Shown: positions 1 to 10,786, counted from the stretch's first letter. The stretch: DNA of 64,000 nt from Eutreptiella sp. 'Long Island Sound 2002' (GCA_964036045.1 OZ038379.1:186024495-186088494); one strand, 5' to 3'. Program-made: numbers and translations. Notes: generated by a model from the letters alone, not told the origin.

Positions 1-979
1 CATTTTTGACCTGTTTGACCATGTTCCTACGGGGGGGGGGGGGCGCAGGTGCGGTTGGACGTGGCTGTAGGAATTACAAGGGGAGGGCTGGTAGATCATT
101 GGGATGGACATGCCACATGTTAAGCCCCTTTCAGGGGTGTCCCTGAGAAGCCCAATAATTTTTTTTAGGTGAAGGACAGCCCCAGCGACCACCAACCGCC
201 AACCGCCACCAACCGCCAAATGGGCCCCCCTTTGATTTTGCAATGAACGAAACGGTGCCCTGGGCCTGCGGCTTGTGTGCAGCCGTCGTGCCCACCCCAC
301 CCCCCTCCCCTTCCCACGTGACCAATGCCTCCTGTTGTGCGCCGGGTTTGTTGGAGGTCTGTGTGGCACGAGCATCGGGACCGCGCAGGGGCACCGGGGG
401 GTTGTTCCACAAAACGCCCCCTTTGCCGGTGCATCGGTGCGTGTGTGGGAGGCGGGGGCGGGAAGGGGGGTGCACCGTATGTCGATCAGAGGACACAGGC
501 CGGGGGGTTGTGGGCACCAAAGGCACTGTGCAAATGCACAGGCCCGACGTATTGCAATGTCTTCCGCGGACTCACATGTGCGGCGTTGGGAGATGCCACC
601 GCATTGCCCGGTGCATTGCGTGGTGCGTGTGAACGGGGACCTCCGGCCTTGTCCACCCTGGCATCGCATCGCTGCGCAGGCCCCACGTCAATTCTATGGA
701 GGTCCCCCCCGTTTCTGGGCATCGGTGTGTTGCGGCTGCTCTTGGGTGTGCTGGAGCCGGTCATAGGGGTGCAGGGTCTTATCGGTGGTGTGCTGCAGCT
801 GATGATGAGCGTGGTGTGGTGAGGGTTGGGTGAGGGTGTGCTGAGGGTGTGGTGAGGGTTGGGTGAGGGTTGGTGAGGGTGTGGTCTGGAGTGCTAGGAA
901 CGCAGGAATGCCGCTGCCGCTCATGTGTGTGCTGGAGCCATTCAAGGGTGTGCTGGGGTGGATCATGGGTGTCCAGGTG
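1..979. other. G/T-rich non-coding DNA
   Basis: No gene is recognisable here. The stretch opens with a poly-G run near 36-44, and the motif GGTGTGCTGGAGCC recurs in variant form around 744 and 926. Frames are open on both strands because the DNA is GC-rich and low in complexity, but they give cysteine/glycine- or proline-rich peptides with no family resemblance. Confidence 0.5.
815..885. repeat. Degenerate TGAGGGT minisatellite
   Basis: About 70 bases consist of alternating TGAGGGT and TGGGTGAGGGT units. It abuts the RT fragment to its right and gives an apparent Pro/Thr/His-rich peptide extension to that fragment on the minus strand, which is not real coding sequence. Confidence 0.7.
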
Positions 980-1316
980 GATTCGGCTTAGGGGACCTAT
1001 TTTCGCGCTGCTGGGGTCCCACCACCCATCACCAACGGCAAACCCAAGATATTCCAAAATGGACTTAAGAGATTCACACTTGTCTATCCTCAAACGGCAG
1101 TTGTACTTGACCAATGTGTCGAATAATTCTTCCAATAACTTCAGCGTTGCCTTCAGGGAGTTTGCTCCTGCAAAAATGTCGTCGATGTGGGCCTTCAACA
1201 CAGCTCCATCGTCCTTTGCCAACTTCTGCACGGGCTCCTTTCTCAGCGATCTTGTTGACCATCTCTTGGAATAATGCAGGTGCATTATGAACTCCAAAGG
1301 GCATAATCAACCATTG
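980..1316 (-). pseudogene. Reverse transcriptase fragment of a Ty3/gypsy-like element
   Basis: Reading the minus strand from about 1310 gives MPFGVHNAPALFQEMVNKI, then after a frame change KAHIDDIFAGANSLKATL, RIDKCESLKSILEYLGF and VGDGWW. These match in order the RT palm of element D (about 23680-23970: MPFGMANAPALFQELMNKI, AHIDDVSSG, MEYLGFDVGYGW). The catalytic pair is the HIDD form of the Y/FxDD box. Only the central RT is left. It carries at least one frameshift and ends against a minisatellite, so it is a dead scrap of the D/A clade. Confidence 0.85.
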
Positions 1317-1727
1317 CTAGAGCTGATCATGAGTGTGTCCTGAAAGAGGGACAGGTTGGAATTGGTGTGATGAAGAGGTCACCCGTAATGTGCCTCATGA
1401 CATTCCATGATCTAACACGACACAGTGCCCGTTTGGCCCCGCCGGCACTCTCCAAACCATTACTCAGTTTTCCCATTCAACATCGCCCTGCTTGACCTAA
1501 AGCGAACCAGTGCACCTCTTCTGCAACGGTGCATCTTCTGGGTTGCTGTTGTAGCGTGTTGTTGTTGTTGTACAGGTGCTGGTTGGTTTTTGGCTGGTTG
1601 GTGGGCAGGCCCCCACCGAGCAGCTCTTTGAAAGTGGTTGGTTCTCGGCTTGCCACCAATACTCAGCTGCTGATGTTCCATCATCGCAGCTCGTGTTGTG
1701 TCGTGTTTTTTGCCACCACCTGCATGA

Positions 1728-1793
1728 TGATGATAATGATGATGACGCCGCCGCCGCCGCCGCCGCCGATGATAATGATGATGATGATGCGGG
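1728..1793. repeat. Compound trinucleotide microsatellite
   Basis: ATG/ATA triplets, then about seven GCC triplets, then ATG/ATA triplets again. All six frames are open through it, which explains the poly-Asp/Ala/Pro peptides predicted here. Confidence 0.9.
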
Positions 1794-2080
1794 GGTTGTC
1801 ACATTGTTGGGGTGCCCAGGGGGTGCCATAAGGACGCTCACCCTTTTTTTTTTTGCTATGGCATACACTCTCTGATGGTGGAGAAAAACCAGATCCTGAG
1901 GTCCCTTAGTTGGTAGTTGTATTAGACTCCAATACTGAGGGTCCCAGGTTCACTTCCCAGTGTGTGCAATCTTTTTGGCTTCGCTTTTTTGGTCTTTTTT
2001 ATGTCTGCATCTTACCCCCAGGATTGTGTTTGGCTTCTTTTTTTTTTTTGGTCTGGTTTATGTCCACATGTTACCCCCAG

Positions 2081-2143
2081 CGGTTACCCACCAACCGCCA
2101 TCGCTTACTCACCAACCGCCATCGGTTACCCACCAACCGCCAT
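2081..2143. repeat. 21-bp tandem repeat, three copies
   Basis: Three head-to-tail copies of a 21-base unit containing ACCAACCGCCAT. The first and third are identical and the middle one differs at two positions. A shorter relative (CCAACCGCCA motifs) is at about 188-220. Confidence 0.9.
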
Positions 2144-3931
2144 CGTTGGGCGTTTTGGACACTCTGAGTTTTTTTTTCTCATTACGGCACCCCCGGGTGC
2201 CTTGCGATACCGGCTCAGTAGGTGTGCCGGTTGATATTTTAAGGGTGCACACACTGATTTTCCCATGTTCTCGATGAAGTTGTCTACACTGTTTGTCCGC
2301 AAGTCAAAGTGACCCCCCCCCAAAAAAAACGGGGTGACAAAGCTCCCAGGGCCTGTTTTTGGTCCTGTTGGTACTCTTTGGGGGGGGGTCTGCTTTCGAA
2401 GGAGGGGGGTACTTTATGGCCCTTGGGGGGGGTTCACCCAAAAGGGGGGTGCTATCACCCCTTTTGGGAATGGCTGTGAGACAGCAGGGGACACACAGCC
2501 ACAATCCACACTTGTTTGGCATGTGGCCCACAGAATGGGTGCGGGGAAATCCCACCCCCATATGGGCCAGCGCTCTGCAGGTACGCCAAGGGGCTGACTT
2601 CTGACCTGAATGTACGCCACTACCCTGGTAGAGTCCAGGCCTCAGCGAAAGGGCAAAGAGTGCGAGGATCAAGGGCTCAGAGGTGCGCAAAAGAACTGTG
2701 GCATCCCAAGTGCACACTCGCAAAGGGCATCAACAGTTGTACATATGAATGGTGGGCGAAAGACAGCACCGGTGGAAGCACCAGGACAATGGCCTATGGA
2801 ACTTGATGAAGAACAATGGCTGGAAGTGTGTCGATGGCGGGGACATCCAGCTCAGCTTACCAGCCATCTTGATGCCCAGCTTTCTGCAATTTGCCCCCTC
2901 ATTAGTGACCCATTTACCTCCTTTTTCAGTGCCAATCTGACCCCCCACAAGAATGGACATACGTACCGCTCGTATGTGGACTCTTTGTGTGATGTGCAGT
3001 GTCAAGTTGAACAAGAACCTTGATTGTGTTTTCTTTTGTGTGCAACAGGGCAGTCACAAGGGCTTCTTCAATCAGGAAGGCAAGAATAAACGGGGGCATT
3101 GTTTGCATGTAAGAGAGCAAAATAAATAACCGGAATGCTTGGAATGGCATGCAGCGTGCTACTGCCAGCTACTATATGGTGATGTGTGACACTGGCTGCA
3201 ATGGCAGCTAAATGTAATTTTGAACAGACTGAGTGGCAATTTTTGATATTGATAAAAGAAGATGGTGTGTGCATCCCCACCAAGGCTACATACACCTATG
3301 CAACAGTGACAGAATCCAATTCTTTGGCTACGTTGAACCATACATGAATTTGTAAGGGCATGTGTTTGACACTAACAACGAAAAAAATTATCACACACGT
3401 CTCACAGTGCGATGCCCGTGGAATGGAAATGTTGTGCATTGGAATATTAGAGAGATGAGTGCTAGTGCTGAAATTGTGCTGAAAGGGAGATTGCTAAGCT
3501 GGGGATTAGAGTTGATGGGGGCAGTTTGATGTTTTCATATCATCCCTCTTTTTGATTTCAACTTGTTGCACGAGGTCTTTCATGTGGGCCCTCTGGCTCA
3601 GACCCCGATACCAACCCCCCTCCCTTCGATGTGGCCACAATGTTGAGGAGGTCTGGACTGCATTTGGCCCCCAATGGCGCCAAAGGCGCCGGAATTTTTC
3701 TTGTTAGCATACAGTGGGGGGTAAATTTTCATGTTTTCCCTCATTTGTGAACTCAAAATGCCCAGAATTTTGCGGGGAACCCAACTATGTGTGCAAAACA
3801 TGAAGAAGAATCGACCCCCGACCTCCCCCATCCACCCTCCGAAACCTGATTGCTGGGACCGGACCGCCTAGGGTTCAAAATTGTTTCCCAATAACCTTAC
3901 ATATCTGTGTTCAAATGTTGAGCGCAATGAG

Positions 3932-4427
3932 TAGGCAATGTTTACAAGAATTAAGTTGCAAGGGGTGGGGGGTCTGGGTGGGGGGGGGGCTTCAGCCGGG
4001 CGAGTGGGTCTATAGCTCTGACCCCCCCCCCCCTTATAATTCCGAGGGTTTCCTGGGTTGGGCTCTTGCCACCCCTTCTTTCTTTGGTCACAGGAGCCTT
4101 CTCTGGCTGTTTGCGGGCACCATGCCAAAATCTCTTTGTGGTTGTGGGGTATTTGTTGGATCCTCTGAGCAGGCCAAAAGGGAGCACCTGAAGAATGAGA
4201 AGCACTAGCAATGGGTGAAAGCAAAGAAGAGTCAGCGCCCACTCAATTGTGTGTCACTTTTGGTGCTGGGATGCCTAACCCGGGAGAGCGTTTTGGCTTC
4301 AATTTGACTTACAAAAAATGCTCCCCACAGAATTATAAGAGGAGGGGGGGGGCTGGATGGGTCCAACGCCAGGTGGGCAGGGCTTGTCCAAAATAAACCC
4401 CCCCCCAGTTTTTATAAACATTGCCTG
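3932..4427. mobile_element. hAT-like non-autonomous element (MITE)
   Basis: A 496-bp element. The left end reads TAGGCAATGTTTA and the reverse complement of the right end reads CAGGCAATGTTTA, a 13-bp terminal inverted repeat with one mismatch. It is flanked by an exact 8-bp direct repeat, GCAATGAG (3924-3931 and 4428-4435). An 8-bp duplication and termini of the form YAGGC are typical of hAT transposons. The interior has C- and G-tracts and a second inverted motif (TTATAATTC at about 4035, GAATTATAAG at about 4331), with no transposase frame, so it would depend on a transposase from elsewhere. Confidence 0.75.
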
Positions 4428-5359
4428 GCAATGAGGGGTTCCCTTTGAGGCAGACATGTTGGGGTACCCAAGTCTTTAGCCCAACTGGCCCCCACCGTTC
4501 CCCAACCTACCTCTGCTCCCCAAAATCGTCAAGGGTGGGCTTGGTATTAGGGTCTGAGCGTGGGGGCCCCATGAGGTGGGTTGGTGTATGTTTATTAGGT
4601 GGATGGCCATGTTGTGTGTGTTTTCATTTTTCCAAATGTCTGTCCCCTTGCTATTGCAGCATCGTTTGTGCTGGAATTGCAAGATCGAGGCTTTTTTTCC
4701 GCCTTCAGGTACCTAAAGTCAAATGCTTTTTTGTGCTCAAAGTCTATTTTACCGTCTGGAGCTGATTGCCGCTACACAGTTCAAGAAAAATGATACACGG
4801 AGCAATCTACACACAGCCCACGGGATTTATACAATACTGCATGTTGTACAATTTGTGTGTGGGTATCGCATTGTAGTACTCGACACGTTTTCTCGGAATC
4901 AAGGTTCAAAGCCGTCTAGTTCTACATTAGTTGCGGTACAAAACCACAATGCAATGCCAAATTTGATTCCATTTGTGGTCCGCACATTACATTTACAGGT
5001 TGGTCACAGATGGCATGCATTTTTTTTGCCTGTGCCTACATCATAGTGCGCATTTCCATATGTTGCCCCTTGGCATAGACATCAAATAAATTCTCTCAGT
5101 TACGTCTTGTGTGGATGAGGCGAACGTTGGGGGCATTCTAGCCTCACAGTTAACTCTGCCTATCCTGGCTTTGTTTTGATACCATTGTGGTTATGTACTG
5201 CATGTTGGTTGATGGTTTTCTCCCACAAGAGCAATAATTCAGCTCTTTCTGAATAGGCGATTCTTCTTGCTTTCGTTCGTCAAAAGCGACATAGTCCATG
5301 CCGTTGGGTCCCTTTTGGGTCTCTGGAACATTTGGTGTGGCCCTCATCAGCTACCTCCG

Positions 5360-5690
5360 GTCGCATTGAGAACGTCGTGTGAGTGTCATAAATGCTACCA
5401 GTTTTGAGATATTTAGGTTGCAAAGTCGGTAGCGGAACCTCATGCCATCACGCCAAGCCTCCCCTCTTCAAAGATGGGCCGCGGACAGGGTAGTTTGCTT
5501 AGTTGAATTGCATTGCCGTTACCAAGACACAACTTTTTGAATATCCTCCCCATGTTTGTATGCAAAGGTTTTGCGGTACGGGGCCAATACCAAGACAAAT
5601 CAAATGCTAACACACAAGCAAAAAAAAGGAGGAAAAATGCCAAAGCCTGTACATTTTTCCAACTTAGCCCAACAAAAATGCGAGTTGGCT
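5360..5690. repeat. Dispersed repeat, uninterrupted copy
   Basis: This stretch matches, collinearly but imperfectly, two separate blocks downstream (5920-6050 and 6655-6840). Shared landmarks are GCTACCARTTT with GAGAYATTTAGGTT, then the CCATCAC stretch, then ACCAAGAC with ATATCCTC, then CAAATGCTAAC and GTACATTTTCCAA (the last with one T more in this copy). It encodes nothing recognisable. Confidence 0.7.
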
Positions 5691-5919
5691 TGCCCCCTGG
5701 GCAAAAGAAGGAGGGACACCTATGCACCCTTTGTGCACCGCACTTTTGAATGAATATGCTCACATCGCTGACCTTTGGCCCGTTTTGCCCGTGATTCCGT
5801 GTCTTTGTGCCCGTTTGCCGTGCTTACTTCGCCAAAAATTAAAGAAAACTAAAAACGCGCAAAATGTAGTTCGAGTGGTTGCTAACGCATCTTAGATTCG
5901 GAACAACTCGGCCCTTCTC

Positions 5920-6840
5920 TGGTTGCATTGAGCACATCATGTGACTGTTCTAAGTGCTACCAATTTCGAGACATTTAGGTTTCAAAATGCGTGGCAGATC
6001 CTCAGGCCATCACTCAGAGCCTGTTTTCTGAAAATTGAACCGCAACAGACGAAAAGACCTCGAAGAGAGGTTGTTAGATCAAGCGGAGGCGCGGGCGTCG
6101 TATACCCCCCCTTTTGGGGGGTCATTCGCGTAGCATACCCCAAGGCATGATATTTGATGTCCAACCCCTTGTAAAATCATTATTTTGCCCAATAAGACAA
6201 TCCCCCAATAGATTTCTTGATTCTGAGGCCTCTATCCCCTAAAACTGGATATCACCCTTTTGAGAGGGGGGGGGGGTCAAAAGTTTTCGCTCAGAAGGCT
6301 CCGAGCACTGGGGAGGCACATTACTGTCACATGAAACCCCGGTCGAATGGTAACGCAGTTGACTGTAAAGTTTTAGGTCGGCAGTTCGGATCGTGGTTGG
6401 TGGATTGTCGTTGGCCGCGCCGCCGCCATCTTCGCCCGACCGGGGTTCAAACTGCCGACCAAAAAGTCCGTGGTCAGCTGCATTACCGTTCGGCCACTGC
6501 TTGCCCTGAGAGCAAAGGTCCTCCCCACTGCTTGGAGCCGGGTCTGCCACTGACAAAAAACCCAAACTGTGTGTTTCTGTCTGACTGCTGGCCTAACTAA
6601 CTGACTGATTGGCTGACTATCAGCCTCTCTTTGAGGTGCACTGCCGAAGGCAATAGATTTTTTTTGAGTTGAGTTCCATTGCCGATACCAAGACGCAAAA
6701 TTTTCAATATCCTCGCCTTTTGTGGTAGGGAGCCATTACCATGACAATCAAATGCTAACGTACAAGCAGGAAAACATGGAAAGCGTACCGGACAAGAATT
6801 AAAACATTCCCATCTCGTACATTTTCCAATTTATCCAGCC
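5920..6840. repeat. Dispersed repeat, copy split by about 600 bp
   Basis: The first half of the repeat (5920 to about 6050) and the second half (about 6655-6840) are the same unit as 5360-5690, separated here by about 600 bp that contain the tRNA-like foldback. The simplest reading is insertion of that DNA into this copy. Confidence 0.65.
6296..6542. mobile_element. Foldback of two inverted tRNA-like (SINE-like) units
   Basis: Left arm 6296-6413 and right arm about 6425-6542 are inverted copies of each other; the outer ends GGCTCCGAGCACTGGGGAGG and its complement pair almost perfectly. Each arm, read inwards, looks like a tRNA 5' half: an A-box-like GGTCGAATGGTAACG in the left arm and TGGCCGAACGGTAATGC in the right arm read on the minus strand. 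Each then has a 7-bp arm (right: GCTGACC with GGTCGGC) and a B-box-like AGTTTGAACC (AGTTCGGATC in the left arm). Neither folds into a full cloverleaf, so these are tRNA-derived repeats rather than tRNA genes. Confidence 0.65.
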
Positions 6841-7008
6841 CACCCTAATTCTTCGATGGCTTTTTCCCGGCCTCATGCCGGCCCCCTTGGCCTCCCCCTT
6901 TGGTGTACCCGGCGCGAGAAAAGGACCTGCGCCAAGGGCTCAGGTTGCCTCTGAGCTGGTCCTGCCATGCCCTACGCCCGGGACCTCGGACCAAACAAGA
7001 CCCAAAAG

Positions 7009-7270
7009 TGCGGCAACACGGGCACGGGGTCGCCGTGTGGGCCCCCGCGGGCGGTGCCGTGCAAACCCCTCCTCGACCCATGGCCCGGCCCAGACGCTCC
7101 AACAGCTGCACAGACCTTTTTGACCCTCCGCAGGAACTGGAGCACGGCGTCGGGTTGTGCACCACGTTGAAGATGACGGCGTGAGGGAGCGCCGGTAGGT
7201 CCGTGACCGTGCACAGCTGGTCCGCGGTCCACACTCCACAGCGACCCCGTGTTTCCGCACTTTTTGGTGT
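7009..7270. repeat. Inverted-repeat pair around 260 bp
   Basis: CCAAAAGTGCGGCAACACGG near 7012 is repeated in inverted orientation at about 7246-7268 (CCGTGTTTCCGCACTTTTTGG). Similarity extends inward for some 30-40 bases with gaps. A third copy of the motif is at about 7928-7955. The pair may be the ends of a short non-autonomous DNA element; no target duplication is clear. Confidence 0.45.
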
Positions 7271-7904
7271 TTTTTGGAAGTGACGTTTTTGCGGTTCAAA
7301 TCCAATAGAGATTGTGGTTTATAGCTTTGTGCAAGATGCAAGAAGGGTCAATATGGGTGGCAAAGTGTTGCTGCAGCTATACTTCCATGTGCTCTTGTAC
7401 TCTGGGGTGTATGCTTGTCTGTTGGACACTCTTTTGTAGTCATGAACGATCCTCTTTTCGCTGCCAGACAGCCTGCCACAGACCAGCGGTACACGAACAA
7501 TGAGTTTGTGTCTGCTCGAGTTTTGGGTCCCTCAACATGAGGTGAGCAGTACATTCACATTGTGTATGAGTGCAACGGGCATGAACAAGAGCATGATGCA
7601 CCTTAGGAGCGTGTCTCCTTCCCCATACAATCGCCTTCACCCTGAGATGGGGCACCCTCGCCGCCCGCTTCAACCCGTGGGTCATTTGCGTGTGCAGAAA
7701 ATTGAAAGACACCGATGCAATTCCGGCACCTGAGATGTCTCAGTTTGGGCAGTGGATGGAACAAGCGTGGGCTGCCATCACAGATGATGAATGGCGATCA
7801 GCCACATAAAAAGCTGTTTTTGCAAAATGACTTGTGCTATCATGTTGTGAGGGGTAAGGTTGGGTTATGCCTGCAACCTGTGTTCTGCAGTACGTGCCGC
7901 GCGC

Positions 7905-7997
7905 AAACACAGGCTTGTCCAAACACGGGGAGCCCGTGTTTCCGCACTTTTGGTCCTGGAACCAGACCCTGACCGATGTTTGCGCAAGGGGGGGGGG
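7905..7997. repeat. Dispersed repeat related to 15374-15450
   Basis: GGCTTGTCCAAACACGGGGA here corresponds to GCCTTGTCCAAGCACGGGGA near 15374. Both copies then contain a CTGACCG block and end in a TTGCGCAAGGGG motif. The copy here also holds the palindrome AAACACGGGGAGCCCGTGTTT in pieces. Confidence 0.5.
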
Positions 7998-8763
7998 GGG
8001 GGGTTGGCACAAGACCTTGGTGGTTGGCTCTGTTAGCCTGTGGCTGCGCCTATTGGCCTCTCGCCCTTGAACCTTCTGCTATGACAAGCAGGCAAGGGGG
8101 GGGGGGGGGTACACTGTTGACGTCGGTTTCACACCCACCCAGTCACAGGTGTTGAAGGCAAAGGTATTAACGGGATGGCCGCGGAAGAGCCAAGAGAGGC
8201 ATTGGCCGCGTACAAGGAGCGCCTGAGGGACGGCCCAGATGGGGTTGCTGAACATTGTGGGGGTGCAGTATTGTTGGGATAGGCAAGACTATTACCCCGA
8301 AGTTCCCCAATTTTGCCCTGTAAGCTGCGCGCTGTGTGCGGGCTGTGCACAGATGCCCCCAGACAGGTCAGGGCTGTCCAATGCACTGAGATGGCATGCC
8401 ATGGCAATGGACGTGCTAACGCCTTAAGGCAAGGGCCGCGGGCACAGCCTTTGAAACTCCATTCAGTCGCCATAAACGTGACATTTAATGTCTGTCGTTC
8501 TCCATCCAAAGACCAGACCGGGACCCCTGCTGCTGCGATATGCGATTGTGCAAGACAAGCTACAGACATTGTTCAGCACAATGATAAGAAGGCCAGTGTT
8601 TCACCCCCGAGTGCACTGTGCTGACAGTGGCCCGAAATGCCTGTCAGCAGGGCCACCGGCTCCATGCCAACCTACCCTCATGGTTCACTCCCCCCGCACC
8701 TACCTCGCCCTTTTGCCCATGTTTTGCCCATGGTTTTCCCACTGACCACTTCCCGTTTTAGAA

Positions 8764-10023
8764 ATGCTCTTAGATATTTGTTTTGAGGTGTTGGAGATTA
8801 TCTGTGAGTTTTCGGGGTCGAATGTACTGGCCCAGACGTGCCAACGCCTGCGTGAACGATTCCAAGGGCGATACGTGACGTTGCAATCTATGACCCCCGA
8901 CTTCTGGGGTAAGTTGGAGGTTCTTGCGGATACGGCCCGGGTCTTACTGTTTTCACCTCCCGATGTTCCTCTGGATCGAGCTGCTGAGGCAGATGCTGCA
9001 GTGGGGAGGGCTGTAGCGGCCTTGCGCGCCGCCTCCCATCTGCACACCGTATCCCTCCATTTCCCGTGGGCGCGAGACCGGCCAGATCGGTGCTTTGACT
9101 GCTGTGAGATCCTAGCAGCCCTCAAGGCGACCCCACACCTGCGATCCCTCAGCCTGAGTCGCCCAGGCATGGCAATGACCGACGGTGAGGCGGTTGCACT
9201 GGCAGGTCTCAAGGCTGCCCCCCGCCTGGAGGTTCTGCGGCTGGACCTCCAAAGAAACCATTTGACAGACAATCACCTGCGCACGCTCTCGGCTTTGAGG
9301 GAGGCCAGCGCCCTGCACACGCTCGCTCTGCGCCTCGGGGGCAATGCCATACACGACAGAGGGGCTGGCGCCCTTGGGACCCTGGGCAGCCTTTCTACCC
9401 TGAAGGTCTTGAGCGTCGACCTGTCGAGCAGCGCTTTGATTGGACCCCATGCTGCCCAATTTCTGAAAGTACTGAAGGACGCCCCCAGCGTTACGACACT
9501 GAGCCTGGATCTCTCTCAGTGCTCGATCAGCGATGCTACTGCTTGGGCCGTCGCTGGTCTTAGGGAGACCCCTCATATGCAGACCTTAGCCCTGAAGCTG
9601 GCAGAGCTGAGACACATCTCAGATGAAGGGCTAGGGTACCTGTCGGCCCTCAGAGATGCTCCTGGGCTCACCTCCCTGACGCTGGATTTGCGAGGGACGC
9701 TCGTGAGGTCCCAAGGAGCAACGGCTGTGGCCGCCCTAAGAGCCGCTCCCAACCTTCACGAGGTCTGCATCAGCGTTCCGGGGCTGCAGAGCAGGCTCCT
9801 TTTGTTGTTGCGCTGGCGGGAGCGTCAGCTGGCGCAATGGGTGCGTTTGCAGTGGCGTGCTCGTTTCTCGGTTCTGTTTGACCTTCCGGTCGTTTGTGTA
9901 TTGCTGTTTGTCGTTTTGTATACGCATGTGGGGATAAGTTTCCCTTCACCGCGTGCGCGTTTTGTGAGTTGCGTTTGTCTTGGTCGTTATTTAGGGAAGT
10001 TTCTCTGGTGGTATCTCTCGTAG
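8764..10023 (+). CDS. F-box-like / leucine-rich repeat protein (hypothetical)
   Basis: A 419-codon frame from ATG to TAG. Residues about 1-40 (LLDICFEVLEIICEFSG, then LAQTCQRLRERF) resemble an F-box-like helix pair. Residues about 75-345 are at least seven degenerate leucine-rich repeats of roughly 30-38 residues with the pattern APxLxxLxLDLxxN, then xDxGAxALxxLR; LKATPHLRSLSLS and LKAAPRLEVLRLDLQRN are clear examples. A hydrophobic stretch at about 368-390 could be a membrane segment, or the frame may read into an intron or 3' UTR there, since composition changes after residue 350. An AG acceptor in pyrimidine-rich sequence (CCCGTTTTAG) lies two bases before the ATG, so an upstream exon is possible. 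An LRR surface normally binds a protein partner; with an F-box it would be a ubiquitin-ligase substrate adaptor, but that role is inference. Confidence 0.6.
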   Translation: MLLDICFEVLEIICEFSGSNVLAQTCQRLRERFQGRYVTLQSMTPDFWGKLEVLADTARVLLFSPPDVPLDRAAEADAAVGRAVAALRAASHLHTVSLHFPWARDRPDRCFDCCEILAALKATPHLRSLSLSRPGMAMTDGEAVALAGLKAAPRLEVLRLDLQRNHLTDNHLRTLSALREASALHTLALRLGGNAIHDRGAGALGTLGSLSTLKVLSVDLSSSALIGPHAAQFLKVLKDAPSVTTLSLDLSQCSISDATAWAVAGLRETPHMQTLALKLAELRHISDEGLGYLSALRDAPGLTSLTLDLRGTLVRSQGATAVAALRAAPNLHEVCISVPGLQSRLLLLLRWRERQLAQWVRLQWRARFSVLFDLPVVCVLLFVVLYTHVGISFPSPRARFVSCVCLGRYLGKFLWWYLS

Positions 10024-10411
10024 TTGTTGTCTTGGCTTTTACGTACAGAGGTTTTTTTTTTATGCAAACCAGTCCGAACAATGTTCTGGGACCGGGTACC
10101 TCCTCATGCTAATGTTGTGGATGCGTATCCTGCATCCTGCATCCTGATTACTCGTAAGGTACAACACAGCCCCAACCAGAGGCCTTGCTCTCAGCCTCCC
10201 TGCGGCAATCAAGTCCAACACCACGCAAGAAGTGTGCTGAAGCATGGACCTGTGGCACCACCTCTTCGTGCTGGGCGTCTGGGTGCCACGGGCCTCAGCT
10301 TGTTGGGCAGCTGTGTACTGGATGCCAACAGGTGAGGGATGTGCTCCGGACCAAGCAATGGAGGCAACCTGGGGAAGGCGAAGTGCGGGGGCTGGGGGGT
10401 GGGTGGGGTAG

Positions 10412-10786
10412 CAGGGATGGATGTAATAGTGATCGAATTATTTTGTTGGGGGTGGGGGGGTGGGGGGGGGGGGGGCTCTAAGAGCCCCGAGATGACAAAA
10501 TGACGATTACGAAACTCCTTTGTCCCTCTTTTGGTAAAGCGTAAATTTGCCACTGAAGCCGCCGATTTTTTTTCTGCGGGGCCAAAAGTGGTCCAAAATG
10601 TCGAAAATATTTTTCTTTCGAAAAATGTCATGAGATCAGCGGAACGTGCTGAACGTGAAGATGTATGTGGTGGGGGCCGAAAATCACTTTTTTTTCAAGG
10701 GTCAAAAGTGGTGAAAATTGGCCAAAATTGACATTTCGTCATGGGGGGGGGGGGGGGGGCACCCCCCCTCACTATATCCATCCCTG
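10412..10786. mobile_element. Short inverted-repeat element, hAT-like termini
   Basis: A 375-bp element bounded by CAGGGATGGATGTAATAGTGA on the left and, inverted, CAGGGATGGATATAGTGA on the right. The flanking octamers TGGGGTAG and TGGGCTGG match at 6 of 8 positions, as expected for an old 8-bp target duplication. The interior has two long G-tracts and two imperfect copies of an A-rich block (GCCAAAAGTGGTCCAAAATG at about 10580, TCAAAAGTGGTGAAAATTGG at about 10702). No coding capacity. Confidence 0.6.

Larger units (their letters stand above)
1317..3931. other. Non-coding region with simple repeats
   Basis: I recognise no gene. There are C-, G- and T-homopolymer runs (for example around 2040, 2313, 2382 and 2424) and a repeated G-rich block around 2375-2440. 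A stretch around 2808-2870 resembles another around 15026-15085. Short open frames here lack any family signature. Confidence 0.45.
4428..8763. other. Intergenic region made of dispersed and inverted repeats
   Basis: Apart from the repeats listed separately, I see no convincing gene. A possible short exon lies at about 8149-8282 (protein-like frame after an AG acceptor), but I cannot join it to anything. Poly-G runs occur at about 6266, 7988 and 8097. Confidence 0.4.
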
